Assembly (NCBI GenBank): GCA_040007095.1
Contig: JBDTVS010000189.1
Location: 1 to 22,694 of the forward strand
Length of the DNA stretch: 22,694 nucleotides
Reading direction: 5' to 3'
Source: JBDTVS01 sp040007095
Lineage (GTDB): Bacteria > Acidobacteriota > Vicinamibacteria > Vicinamibacterales > CAVVIG01
The notes beneath the pieces are model-generated. The model had not been told where the DNA came from. It made no database searches and saw only the letters and a list, made by a program, of their open reading frames with translations. Shown piece after piece: positions 15,849 to 22,694 of this stretch (position 1 is its first letter; each line of letters opens with the position of its first letter). The position numbers and the translations under genes were made by a program.

Positions 15849-16772
15849 TCAACGTGTTGCCCCGCGCGCCGCACGACGCCGAGCGGCATTGCGCTGGCGG
15901 GCGTGGACGCCATGCTCGCCGAGAATGTTTCCCACGATCATCGACACGCCGCCGAAGATGGACCAAGACGGGGCGTCCATGCTGAGGCCCCCCTGGATAC
16001 CGCCGTCGAACGCGAAGCGCGGGTTGATCACGTAAATCGCCCCGGCATCGATGGCCGTCACCGATCCGCCGCCAGCCTCCTGGCGGGACACCCAGAACGT
16101 CTCGGCGTATGGCGTGATGGGCCCCGGAATTTCCGCGCTGGCGGACAGTGAAACGAGATGTTGGGGAAACCGCGAGAGCCCGCCACCAGCGCCGATGAGA
16201 CCGAAGCCGTAATTGACGTCGACGTGTCCGCGGGTCAGCACATCCGATCCGGTGAGCAGGGCCACCGTGAAGTCCGATTGTCCCGAGCCCAGTCCCTTGC
16301 TTTCGCTCGCTGATGGCAGATTGATGGTCGGCAGAATGGACAACACCGGGATGCCTCCCGGACTCGCCCACAGCCGCAGTTTCGCCCCAAGCTGGATGTC
16401 GCCCATGCCCGTCTGGCTGCCTTGGGGATCGGTGGACGAAAGTACGCCGTCGCCGCCCACGCGCACTTCGAGCCAATCGGTCAATCCCACGCGAAGCGTC
16501 ACTGGTGTTCCAAGATTGTGGCGGCTGGCGCCTGATCGGCTGAACAGGCCGCCGAGCTCGATCTGGAGAAGTCCCACATCCACGATGTGGGTGCCGTTGG
16601 TGACGTCCGGTCGATCTGGCTCGAGGTTTGCGGCATCCTCGATGGCCGGCGGCGTGGTGGGAGTTTGCGGCTGCGCCGGTGTTCGGGCTATCGCCACCGG
16701 GGCGCTCAAGACAATCAGCAACGCTGTCGCGAGGCGCAACCGGGGCCGGAGCGTTATCAAGTCCGCTCGCAT
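15849..16772 (-). CDS. Outer-membrane beta-barrel transporter (MetA/phenol-type)
   Basis: The 307-residue protein starts at ATG 16772 with a Sec signal (ATALLIVLSAPVAIARTPA). The mature part reads EPDRPDVTNGTHIVDVGLLQIELGGL, then LRVGLTDWLEVRVGGDGV, TGMGDIQLGAKLRLW, and a run of amphipathic strands ending SWSIFGGVSMIVGNIL. This pattern matches the outer-membrane family PF13557 (putative MetA-pathway/phenol-degradation transporter). A tail of about 20 mainly basic and Ala residues follows the last strand, which is odd for a barrel and may be a read-on after loss of the natural stop. It converges on the efflux operon and has no visible partner; its substrate is unknown. Confidence 0.75.
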   Translation of the reverse strand: MRADLITLRPRLRLATALLIVLSAPVAIARTPAQPQTPTTPPAIEDAANLEPDRPDVTNGTHIVDVGLLQIELGGLFSRSGASRHNLGTPVTLRVGLTDWLEVRVGGDGVLSSTDPQGSQTGMGDIQLGAKLRLWASPGGIPVLSILPTINLPSASESKGLGSGQSDFTVALLTGSDVLTRGHVDVNYGFGLIGAGGGLSRFPQHLVSLSASAEIPGPITPYAETFWVSRQEAGGGSVTAIDAGAIYVINPRFAFDGGIQGGLSMDAPSWSIFGGVSMIVGNILGEHGVHARQRNAARRRAARGATR

Positions 16773-17078
16773 TGGACGCAGCCTCGATCGTACCTCAAAC
16801 GGGCGCGATGGACTCCCGACGACGAATCACCTGTCACCCTCTCCTGACCTTCTGTGGTCTGGCTGTCCTTCGCCAAAACAGCATCGCCGTGCTCACTGCG
16901 GGCATGAGCCTTTTGGCGTGATCACAGGGCGCCAGCCGCTGCGAAAGAGCGGTGGTGACGCCGTGCGGGTTGCGGTGGCGTCGGTCGATGGTGTGGTTGG
17001 ACGTATGACGCCGTGCACTCTTCCGAGCAGGCACGTTCCTCCTCTTGTCGTACGTCGCCCGAGCGCGGACGAGGGAGG
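16773..17078. other. 306-bp stretch between barrel gene and transposase remnant
   Basis: It should contain the promoter of the leftward barrel gene and the lost end of the transposase element. No inverted end or promoter stands out, and no gene is seen. Confidence 0.45.
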
Positions 17079-17371
17079 TCAGGCGACGCGTCGTTCGTAA
17101 CGATGATGGAGGCCGCCGACCTCCGGAAACGAGACCACCGCCCCTTCGGTGATCGCCTGTATCGTCGTGGCGTCGGTGCGTCTTTCGCTAACGACAGATG
17201 CGTCCTGGCACCGTGATAGTAGGTCAGGTACCGCGCGAGCGGGCGCCGAAGAGGCGTCTCATTCAAGACGATCACGTGATCGAGACACTCGCGCCGAATG
17301 GATCCGATCAGGCGCTCGACATAGGGATTGGCGTGAGCTGTCGATTGCACCGCAACCGAGCGGTGAGGCAC
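17079..17371 (-). pseudogene. Integrase-core transposase, 3' remnant with frameshift
   Basis: The minus strand reads HANPYVERLIGSIRRECLDHVIVLNE and YLTYYHGARTHLSLAKDAPTPR, the end of an rve-type transposase including the catalytic Glu. Near 17165-17175 the family sequence moves to another frame and continues as EGAVVSFPEVGGLHHRYERRVA with TGA at 17079-17081, the usual tail of this transposase group. The N-terminal three quarters, with both catalytic Asp, are missing. It is a decayed copy distinct from the intact IS at 3107. Its upstream break lies next to the start of the DUF5372-type frame. Confidence 0.8.
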
Positions 17372-17373
17372 AA

Positions 17374-17655
17374 ACCTTTCGTGTTACCCATCCTTTCCAT
17401 CCGCTCCGTGGCCGGACGTTCCCGTTAGTCGATTGCCGTCAGACGTGGGGCGAGGACCGCGTCTACTTCTACGATGACGTGGGACAGCTCGCCCGGCTAC
17501 CGCTCCAGTGGACCGACGTTCTTCCTGATGATCTGACGGCGGTGGTTGGTGCGGACCGCGCCCATTTCCGCTACGACGACCTGTGTCGGTTGGCCGATCT
17601 GCTGGCGGGGCTGGACGCCTCGTCGTCGGGCGGCGGCTTCGAACGCGAGTGTTAA
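17374..17655 (+). CDS. DUF5372-type small protein of serine-recombinase element A
   Basis: The frame reads FRVTHPFHPLRGRTFPLVDCRQTWGEDRVYF and then LARLPLQWTDVLPDD, matching small proteins annotated DUF5372 that travel with large serine recombinases. Family members begin at about RVTHPFHPL, and I see no good start codon directly before it; the frame is open further left through the transposase remnant. So either a rare start is used or the 5' end was lost when the remnant was joined. The function is unknown. Its recurrent position upstream of the helix-turn-helix and recombinase genes suggests a role in the element's mobility. It is about 93 residues long. Confidence 0.65.
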   Translation, partial: TFRVTHPFHPLRGRTFPLVDCRQTWGEDRVYFYDDVGQLARLPLQWTDVLPDDLTAVVGADRAHFRYDDLCRLADLLAGLDASSSGGGFEREC

Positions 17656-17785
17656 GGAAATGACGCCGCATATGTTAGAAGAAATATGCCGCTGTCGTGG
17701 GTGTCATCCAAGCCGATGTCGTCGTCGAAAGCAGGCAATAAAGCGCCTGAATATGGGCACGCGGTCTGATGCGCCGTCGCCTGGC

Positions 17786-17815
17786 TTGACGACGCGACGC
17801 GATGAGCGGCATAAT
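17786..17815 (+). promoter_or_regulatory. Promoter of the helix-turn-helix gene
   Basis: TTGACG (17786-17791) and CATAAT (17810-17815) each match five of six sigma-70 consensus bases and are 18 nt apart. The predicted start of transcription is about 17821-17823, only 3-5 nt before the ATG at 17826, so the transcript would be nearly leaderless. The AT-rich box stands out in this GC-rich region. Confidence 0.6.
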
Positions 17816-17825
17816 TATCATTACT

Positions 17826-18296
17826 ATGTCTGCCCGATCATCCCGACGCGATGCCAAAGCCGACGCCTTGCGCGCCCACGGCGCGCTCCATCCGCGTCCC
17901 CAGGCTGTCCAGGCCCCGCTGTTCGCCTCGCACGACTTTTTCGATCCCCGGGACCTCGTCCAGGTGAAGTACGAAATGCTGCGCCAGGTCGACGTCGAGG
18001 GTGCTCCGGTGGCGCGCACGGCCGACGCGTTTGGCGTCTCGCGTCCGACGTTCTATCAGACGCAGACCGCCTTCCAGCAACGCGGGATCGCCGGCCTGGT
18101 CCCTCGGAAACGCGGGCCGCACGGCGCCCACAAGCTCGACGACGCGGTGATGACCTTCGTGGCGACGCTGCGGACGGAGGACCCCGCGCTCAGTGCCCGA
18201 GCGCTGCTACCCCGGATTCACGATCGGTTTGGACTCGACGTGCACCCGCGGAGTCTCGAGCGCGCCTTGCGACGCGCGGAAAAAAAACGCCGCTGA
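17826..18296 (+). CDS. Helix-turn-helix protein of serine-recombinase element A
   Basis: The 156-residue protein has a basic N-terminus (SARSSRRDAKADALRAHGAL), the conserved FFDPRDLVQVKYEMLRQV, a helix-turn-helix ARTADAFGVSRPTFYQTQTAFQQRG and a second winged-helix-like half LSARALLPRIHDRFGLDVHPRSLERALRR. The double HTH resembles the DNA-binding end of IS630/IS3-type transposases without a catalytic domain. I prefer ATG 17826 over 17802 because related proteins start there and the promoter would place the mRNA start between the two. The frame ends with EKKRR just after an A8 run that could shift ribosomes into the next frame. A role as DNA-binding partner or regulator of the recombinase is inferred. 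Confidence 0.75.
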   Translation: MSARSSRRDAKADALRAHGALHPRPQAVQAPLFASHDFFDPRDLVQVKYEMLRQVDVEGAPVARTADAFGVSRPTFYQTQTAFQQRGIAGLVPRKRGPHGAHKLDDAVMTFVATLRTEDPALSARALLPRIHDRFGLDVHPRSLERALRRAEKKRR

Positions 18297-18326
18297 GCGC
18301 CCCCGCCGACGTCACGTCGGGGGCGC
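18281..18326 (+). promoter_or_regulatory. Candidate -1 ribosomal frameshift signal
   Basis: The zero-frame heptamer A-AAA-AAA lies at 18281-18287 inside an 8-A run. After a 9-nt spacer (which includes the zero-frame TGA at 18294) comes a stem of 12 bp: GCGCCCCC and GACG at 18297-18304 and 18308-18311, with a 3-nt bulge GCC, a TCA loop, and CGTCGGGGGCGC at 18315-18326. This is the layout known from IS1 and IS3-type elements. A shift would join the HTH frame (154 codons) to 103 more codons. Confidence 0.55.
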
Positions 18327-18598
18327 CCACGACGGCCACGCTGGTGGCGAGTTACGAAGCGTTGCGGCGGACGGCGCTCAATCCGCATCGTCACCCTGAC
18401 GGGCCGAGCCTTGAGCTGGCGATCCTGCGGCGTCAAGGCGTGGCGGCCTGGCTCGACGCGTGGGCGCTGTGTCCACGTCCCTCCGATCCGATGACGTCCT
18501 CCGCACCATCGCTCGGGATCCCGTCGTTCATCCACGCGGAGTTGGCGCAGCTCTGGGCGCACATGGCGCTCGTCCATCAGGAGGCCACATGGATCTAA
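18287..18598 (+). CDS. Small downstream frame of element A, likely made by frameshift
   Basis: The -1 frame continues from the slippery site for 103 residues: TATLVASYEALRRTALNPHR, SLELAILRRQGVAAWLDAW, and HAELAQLWAHMALVHQEATWI. Small proteins with a V-x-YEALR and RRG(V/L)AAWM/LxAW core occur between HTH and recombinase genes in similar elements. There is no ATG before 18491, inside the frame; a GTG at 18344 without a ribosome-binding site is the alternative start. This fits translation as a fusion to the HTH protein. The stop overlaps the recombinase start (ATGGATCTAA), so translation of the two is probably coupled. Function unknown. Confidence 0.6.
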   Translation, partial: TPLSAPADVTSGAPTTATLVASYEALRRTALNPHRHPDGPSLELAILRRQGVAAWLDAWALCPRPSDPMTSSAPSLGIPSFIHAELAQLWAHMALVHQEATWI

Positions 18599-19015
18599 CC
18601 GGCGACCGATCGCAGAAGATCACCCCGCGCCACTTGCGCCGCCAGGCCTATCTCTATGTGCGGCAATCCACGCTGCGCCAGGTCATGGAAAACACCGAGA
18701 GTACCCAGCGCCAATACGCGCTTCGTCAACGCGCGGTGGCCCTGGGCTGGCCGATCGAGCAGGTCGTCGTGATTGACCGGGACCTCGGCCAGTCCGGCGC
18801 GTCGGCCGCCGACCGCGAAGGGTTTCAGCAACTGGTCCGCGACGTCGGACTCGGTCGCGCCGGACTCGTGATGGGATTGGAGGTGTCACGCTTGGCGCGC
18901 AACTCGATGGACTGGCATCGGCTGCTCGAAATCTGCGCGCTGACGGAAACGCTGATCTTGGATGAGGACGGCCTCTACGATCCGGCACATTTCAATGATC
19001 GGTTGCTGCTCGGCC
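18589..19015 (+). pseudogene. Large serine recombinase A, N-terminal half (gene split by insertion)
   Basis: This is the resolvase-type catalytic domain. AYLYVRQSTLRQV holds the nucleophile Ser27, GQSGASAADREGFQQLV and GLEVSRLARNSMDWHRLLE the conserved Arg-containing motifs, and LILDEDGLYDP the end of the domain. The start ATG has AGGAGG at 18579-18584. Family-like sequence runs to DRLLLGL at 19012-19017 and is then replaced by unrelated codons. The missing remainder, KGTMSEAELHVLRARL onward, begins at 21907. Joining 19015 to 21907 restores the frame. As it stands, the truncated product ends about 46 residues later and lacks the DNA-binding domains. Confidence 0.88.
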
Positions 19016-19019
19016 TAAA
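19012..19019 (+). repeat. Left copy of GGCYTAAA at the insertion junction
   Basis: GGCCTAAA here and GGCTTAAA at 21903-21910 flank the inserted DNA; the last four bases TAAA are identical. This could be the crossover core of a serine recombinase or a 4-bp target duplication. Confidence 0.6.
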
Positions 19020-19062
19020 TAGACGTGATTCATACCACACCTCTTGTTCAACTTTTCGAGGA

Positions 19063-19190
19063 TCAGTGAATCCGTTCAAGATCTTCCTTGGACATCTGCC
19101 TGTTGCCCGACCGTTGCGGCCGCAGATGTATCACCACATGCTGCGACGTGCATGAACGAGCGCAGTCCGTGCGCCAGCCTCGACGAGTAG
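19063..19190 (-). pseudogene. Decayed tail of another recombinase copy
   Basis: The minus strand reads GWRTDCARSCTSQHVV and ends MSKEDLERIH with a stop at 19063-19065. This parallels the end of recombinase B (GWRTAFGRSFTSQHVG, ending MPQEDPQKIH at 19200). At DNA level both share TCAGTGAATC at the stop and long similar stretches such as GTGCGCCAGCCT, 137-150 bp apart. Only the tail is present. Confidence 0.7.
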
Positions 19191-19199
19191 CGATGTCGG

Positions 19200-21091
19200 T
19201 CAGTGAATCTTCTGGGGATCCTCCTGAGGCATCAGCCGCATGTGGCCCGTGCCTCGCACCAAGCCGTCACGCCGGCAGATGTATCCGACATGCTGTGACG
19301 TGAACGAGCGACCAAAAGCCGTGCGCCAGCCTTCGGCATTGAGCTGAGTGGCGATCTCCGCGTAGGTGGACGTGGGGGCGAGATCGTGGATTCGACCGAC
19401 CGCCTCAGCGGGTGTCTTCAGTGAATCGGTGCCCCGACGGTACCGTTCTACCATGAACCGTGTGATGACGCCCGACCGCCACCGAATCTGTACCTCGATC
19501 TGTCCGGCGCGGCTGACGCCGTCCAGTTGCACGCACTCCATCGCGCTCCGCAGCAATTGTTTGCGGTCCTGGTTCGTCGTGGTCGAGGCGGTCCAGATCG
19601 TCGGCAAGTCCTGAGACAACGCGCCGATCGCCGCGCGCTCCTCCGCCGTCAAATCCCACTGCGCGTCGGCGTCCGCCTTCGCGTGTCCTTGCTCGAGTTG
19701 GGCCACCCGTTCCAGTTTCTCATTCCAGCGTCGTTCGAGTTCGCTGGCGACCAAGCGATTGTCCGGGTCGACGCGTTCATACTGACGTTGCGCCAGGCGC
19801 GCATCGTACCGCGCCTGTTCCATTTGCAGCTCCCGTTGCCGCCGCTGGCCCGCCAAGTCGCGTTCAATCTGATCCAAGACCCGCACCGCCACCGGCAGAC
19901 TCTGTGGTGACACGGCGTCCAAGAACGCCTGCACGACTCCCGCGTCGACGGCTCGCGAGGTCATACTCTGACAGACGTGTGTGTCGCCGTTGCTGTAGCC
20001 CTGTTGACACACGTAGACCGACGAGCGACGTTCGCGCGCACTGTGGTGTTGGACACCCATCGTGCGGCCGCAACGGCCACAGACGACGAGCCCCTGCAGG
20101 AGGGCGGTCCCTTCGCGGGCGACGCCGCGGCCGCCCTCGCGATTCCAATTCTGGCGTAGGCGCGCCTGATTGCTCACGAACTCCTCCCACGTCAGATAGC
20201 CGGGATGGTGCGCGTCGATGTGGACGGGCCATTGGGCCGCGGGGCGCAGATGGGGCAGGTGCTTTCCGGTCCTGACGGATCGGCGATCGCCCGAGTAATC
20301 CATGCGCCCATACACGTACGTCCCTGCGTAGGCGGGATTCTGCAGGATCCGGATCACCGTGCTCAGCGTCGGGGTTTTCCAGACCACCGTGCCATAGCCA
20401 TCTGTGGCCATGACCCGCGCCGGCAACTCCAATCCCTCCGCTTTCAGAACGCGCACGACCCGCCGCGCCACCCCGGCGCGGCGAAACAATTCGAACACGT
20501 AGTCGAGACGCTCGCGGACCTGTGTGTCGGGATCGAGCTGCCACTCGCCGTCGGGGCCATACACATAGCCCGTCGGCAACGGAAACACTAATCGCCCTTT
20601 GCGCGCTTTGTTCCAGCGGCCCTCTCATATAAACGGGTCCGTAGCGTAAAGAGTTCAGCCTCCGAGATGGTACCCTTCACGCCTAACAACAAGCGATCAT
20701 TGGGATCACGCGGGTTGTAGACGGCGCCCTCGTCGCCAATCAGCGTGGCACTCAATCCACAGATCTCGATGAGACGGTACCAGTCGCTATTATTGCGGGC
20801 CAGGCGCGAGGCCTCGAGCATCAACACGATCCCGACGCGCCCCAAACCCACCTCGGACACCAACCGTTGAAAGCCGGGGCGGTGGGCGGCCGCGCTCCCC
20901 GACCGGCCCTGATCCTCGTCGATCACTTCCACGCGGCTCGACGACCATCCCAGCGCGATCGCCCGGGACTGGAGCTGATACTGCCGCTCGGTACTCTCGC
21001 GATTCTCCAGCACTTGCCACGGCGTGGATTGCCGCACGTAGACATACGCGAGCCGATCGCAATGCGTGGGCTGAATTTTCGTGACACTCAT
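19200..21091 (-). pseudogene. Large serine recombinase B with 2-nt frameshift
   Basis: The gene starts at ATG 21091 with GGAGGAG upstream. The catalytic domain reads AYVYVRQSTPWQV (Ser22), DQGRSGSAAAHRPGFQRLV and LEASRLARNNSDWYRL. At about 20621-20628 the frame breaks (GAGAGGGCCGC; deletion of two bases would give RLYEGRWNKARKGRLVFPLPTGYVYG, the family sequence). The second frame holds the recombinase domain (NPAYAGTYVYGRMDY), a zinc ribbon CGRCGRTM with a second Cys pair in VYVCQQGYSNGDTHVCQS, a long coiled coil, and a C-terminal HTH-like part ending EDPQKIH. The full protein would be near 630 residues, normal for the family. Without correction only the catalytic domain is made. It could be a real lesion or a sequencing error. 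Confidence 0.85.
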
Positions 21092-21579
21092 GCCGGCTCT
21101 CCTCCGTGGCCAGGGCGTGCACCCGGCGACATGCCAACTCCACCAGCAAGGTGTGGACGGACTCGACGCGGTCGCCGTTGGGCATGACACCCGGCGAATC
21201 GGCTGGCGCACGCGCACGAGACCTCGTCGTGCGTCTCACGGGCACGAATGGTGTGAGTGGGAGCGTCGAGCGGGTGAGGGAGACTGATCGCGTCGACGGG
21301 ACAGACGTCGCACGGACACACCGAAGCACCAGCGGAGCGAAGACACGGAGATCGTCGAAGAACTCTGGCGCGAGCGGCGGATCGATGGCGTGTCTCAAGA
21401 CGGCATCGCGCGGCACACGTGGGGCTGTCGAGGACTGCGTGCGTCCTGGTGCGGACACGACGACGCCATCGATCGCACATCGACGCGCGTCGCACAGCGG
21501 CCCGGGCCACCGTACTTGATTCACCCACCGATGTACAGCGATATTTCATATCGGCCTTTCTTCGCTGACCATCCACGCG
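21092..21579. other. 488-bp stretch of element B without a firm gene
   Basis: In element A the corresponding place holds the HTH gene and the small frame. Here only a short minus-strand piece next to the recombinase (LLVELACRRVHALATEESRHE, ending about 21085) looks coding and could be the relic of such a frame. Other open frames have no family-like sequence, and no HTH is visible. Confidence 0.45.
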
Positions 21580-21813
21580 TCACCCGGAGCCACCGGCATG
21601 GCGACATCGCTCGCGCGGTTCGCGAAGCGCACGAACCAGATCGCGCAAGGCCATCGGCGAGAGCAACACGGTCACGCTCTCGTGGATTGAAATCTCTCGT
21701 GGCCCGACTGACATGGGCAAATCCGTCCAGGCCCACGGCAACGACTGCATCACACCGTCATGGAGTCGCACCAGCACCCAGGGAACGTCGGCACGCCAGA
21801 AGACTCGGCACAC
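21580..21813 (-). CDS. Small LP-x2-WTD accessory protein of element B
   Basis: The minus frame reads CRVFWRADVPWVLVRLHDGVMQSLPWAWTDLPMS, then SIHESVTVLLSPMALRDLVRALRE and stops at 21580. Its middle resembles the LARLPLQWTDVLPDD part of the DUF5372-type protein of element A in both motif and position (first gene, same strand as the recombinase), though the N-terminal HPFHPLRG block is absent. I place the start at GTG 21813; the frame is open further upstream to 22173, which lies in recombinase A and is not credible. It is about 77 residues long. The function is unknown; co-occurrence suggests a mobility accessory role. Confidence 0.55.
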   Translation of the reverse strand: MCRVFWRADVPWVLVRLHDGVMQSLPWAWTDLPMSVGPREISIHESVTVLLSPMALRDLVRALREPRERCRHAGGSG

Positions 21814-21902
21814 GCGCCCGCGCTGACCGCAGGAGCGGCTCTCTTCAGAGACGATCGTGAGGCCCGCGCCACACAGTGCAACATAGGGTGCAGTCTGTCG
21901 CT

Positions 21903-21910
21903 GGCTTAAA
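21903..21910 (+). repeat. Right copy of GGCYTAAA at the insertion junction
   Basis: GGCTTAAA matches the left copy at 19012-19019 in seven of eight bases and marks the place where the recombinase A frame resumes. Confidence 0.6.
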
Positions 21911-22694
21911 GGGGACGATGAGTGAAGCGGAGCTGCATGTGCTGCGGGCACGGCTCCGCGGCGGCATCGTGAATAAGGCCCGCCGCGGCGAACTCGAAGT
22001 CCCCCTGCCCGTCGGCTTCGTGTATGACGCCGCTGGTCGGGTCGGTCTGGATCCGGATCGGCAGGTCCAGGAGACGATCCGCGTCTTTTTCCAGACGTTT
22101 CGGCGCACCGGCTCCGCCACCGCGACGGTGAAAGCGTTCCGCGATCAGCAGATCCCCTTTCCCCGTCGTGCACGTTACGGACCCCACCAAGGCGAGACCC
22201 TGTGGGGCCGGTTGGAGCACTCGCGCGTGCTCTGGGTCCTCCACAATCCCCGCTATGCGGGCGCGTTCTTTTTTGGGCGCAGCCGGCAACGACATACCGC
22301 CGACGCGCGGCTCGTGTCCGAGCGGCTGCCGCGCGAGGAATGGACGGCGTTGATCCCGAATGCGCATGTCGGCTACATCACGTGGGAGGACTTTGAAGAG
22401 CATCAGCGCCGGCTGCGCGAGAACGCACAGGCCAATGGGGCCGACCGACGCCGGAGTCCTCCACGGGAGGGCCCCGCGCTCCTCCAAGGGCTCGCGGTGT
22501 GCGGGATCTGTGGCGATCGGATGACCGTGCGCTATCACCGCCGCCAGGGGACCGCCTGGCCCACCTACGTCTGTCAGCGTCGCGGGATCGCGCAGGCCGC
22601 ACCGATTTGTCAAAGCATTCCGGGCCGCGGGCTCGATCACGCGATCGGGCGCGTGCTGCTCGAGACCGTCACGCCGCTGACCTTGGAGATCACC
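21907..22694 (+). pseudogene. Large serine recombinase A, C-terminal half, runs off the window
   Basis: The frame resumes with KGTMSEAELHVLRARLRGG and NKARRGELEVPLPVGFVYD, the linker after the catalytic domain. Then come a recombinase domain (TVKAFRDQQIPFPRR, VLWVLHNPRYAGAFFFGRS, HVGYITWEDFEEHQ) and a zinc ribbon CGICGDRMTVRYHRR with TYVCQRR and ICQSIPGRG. There is no stop before 22694, so the C-terminal coiled coil and tail lie outside the window. An in-frame ATG at 21918 exists, but a product starting there would lack the catalytic serine. Confidence 0.9.

Larger units (their letters stand above)
19016..21906 (-). mobile_element. Element B: serine-recombinase element inserted into recombinase A
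   Basis: Removing these 2,891 bp gives ...GGC CTA AAG GGG ACG ATG... and an uninterrupted recombinase A frame (LLLGLKGTMSEAEL). The insert holds, on the minus strand, a small LP-x2-WTD protein, a recombinase with a frameshift, and a decayed recombinase tail at the left end. I find no inverted repeats at its ends, which suits insertion by a serine recombinase rather than a DDE enzyme. Confidence 0.8.

Noticed and set aside
18344..18598. Independent translation of the small element A frame from GTG 18344
   Set aside because: No ribosome-binding site precedes it and family-like sequence begins slightly upstream; I keep it as the alternative to frameshifting rather than the main call.
21390..21860. 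Plus-strand open frame of 156 codons across the element B accessory gene
   Set aside because: It runs antisense to the LP-x2-WTD protein and is Arg/His/Ser-rich without any motif.
1..22694. CRISPR arrays, tRNA or rRNA genes
   Set aside because: I saw no regularly spaced short repeats, no tRNA-like cloverleaf with CCA context and no rRNA-like sequence; the only repeats are IS ends, recombinase tails and short dyads.

Overview
The window is GC-rich bacterial DNA, dense in mobile elements. It contains a DUF4159 protein, FG-GAP/VCBS and EF-hand-like exported proteins, an HME-RND pump and an integrase-core insertion sequence of a type I associate with soil Acidobacteriota (Vicinamibacteria-like). 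That assignment is inference from gene families; no rRNA or other phylogenetic marker is present.

Region 1 (1-5270) is an insertion-scarred respiratory locus. An ISKra4-type transposase enters from the left edge and ends inside a third operon gene, leaving only the first ~52 codons of an acetate kinase. This kinase lies directly behind cydB and cydA (cytochrome bd oxidase), all on the minus strand. cydA lost its N-terminal part at the exact edge of a second IS (3107-4311, 15-bp perfect inverted ends). The other edge of that IS cuts a different gene, the 5' half of a DUF4159 protein, so the IS now joins two unrelated truncated genes. Two more gene fragments meet tail to tail near 5010.

Region 2 (5270-8240) holds a frameshifted predicted lipoprotein, an FG-GAP/VCBS secreted protein and degraded transposase traces.

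Region 3 (8239-16772) is the best preserved part. A plus-strand metal-efflux operon encodes an EF-hand-like exported protein, a lipoprotein membrane-fusion adaptor, a CzcA-type HME-RND pump with the full D-D-E proton-relay motif, a TolC-family outer-membrane channel, a DUF190 PII-like protein, and a PA-IL (LecA)-like lipoprotein whose start overlaps the DUF190 stop. A convergent outer-membrane beta-barrel gene follows. The adaptor, pump and channel should form an envelope-spanning exporter; DUF190 may sense or regulate and the lectin-like lipoprotein is of unknown role.

Region 4 (16900-22694) is a stack of mobile elements. After a broken transposase remnant comes a multi-gene large-serine-recombinase element (A): a DUF5372-type protein, a helix-turn-helix protein with an apparently near-leaderless promoter, a small ORF joined to it by what looks like a classic -1 ribosomal frameshift signal (A-AAA-AAA, 9-nt spacer, 12-bp stem), and a recombinase. 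The recombinase gene is split by 2,891 bp of DNA carrying another recombinase element (B) in the opposite orientation; joining 19015 to 21907 restores the recombinase A frame exactly. Element B has its own LP-x2-WTD accessory protein, a recombinase with a 2-nt frameshift, and next to it the duplicated, decayed tail of yet another recombinase copy.
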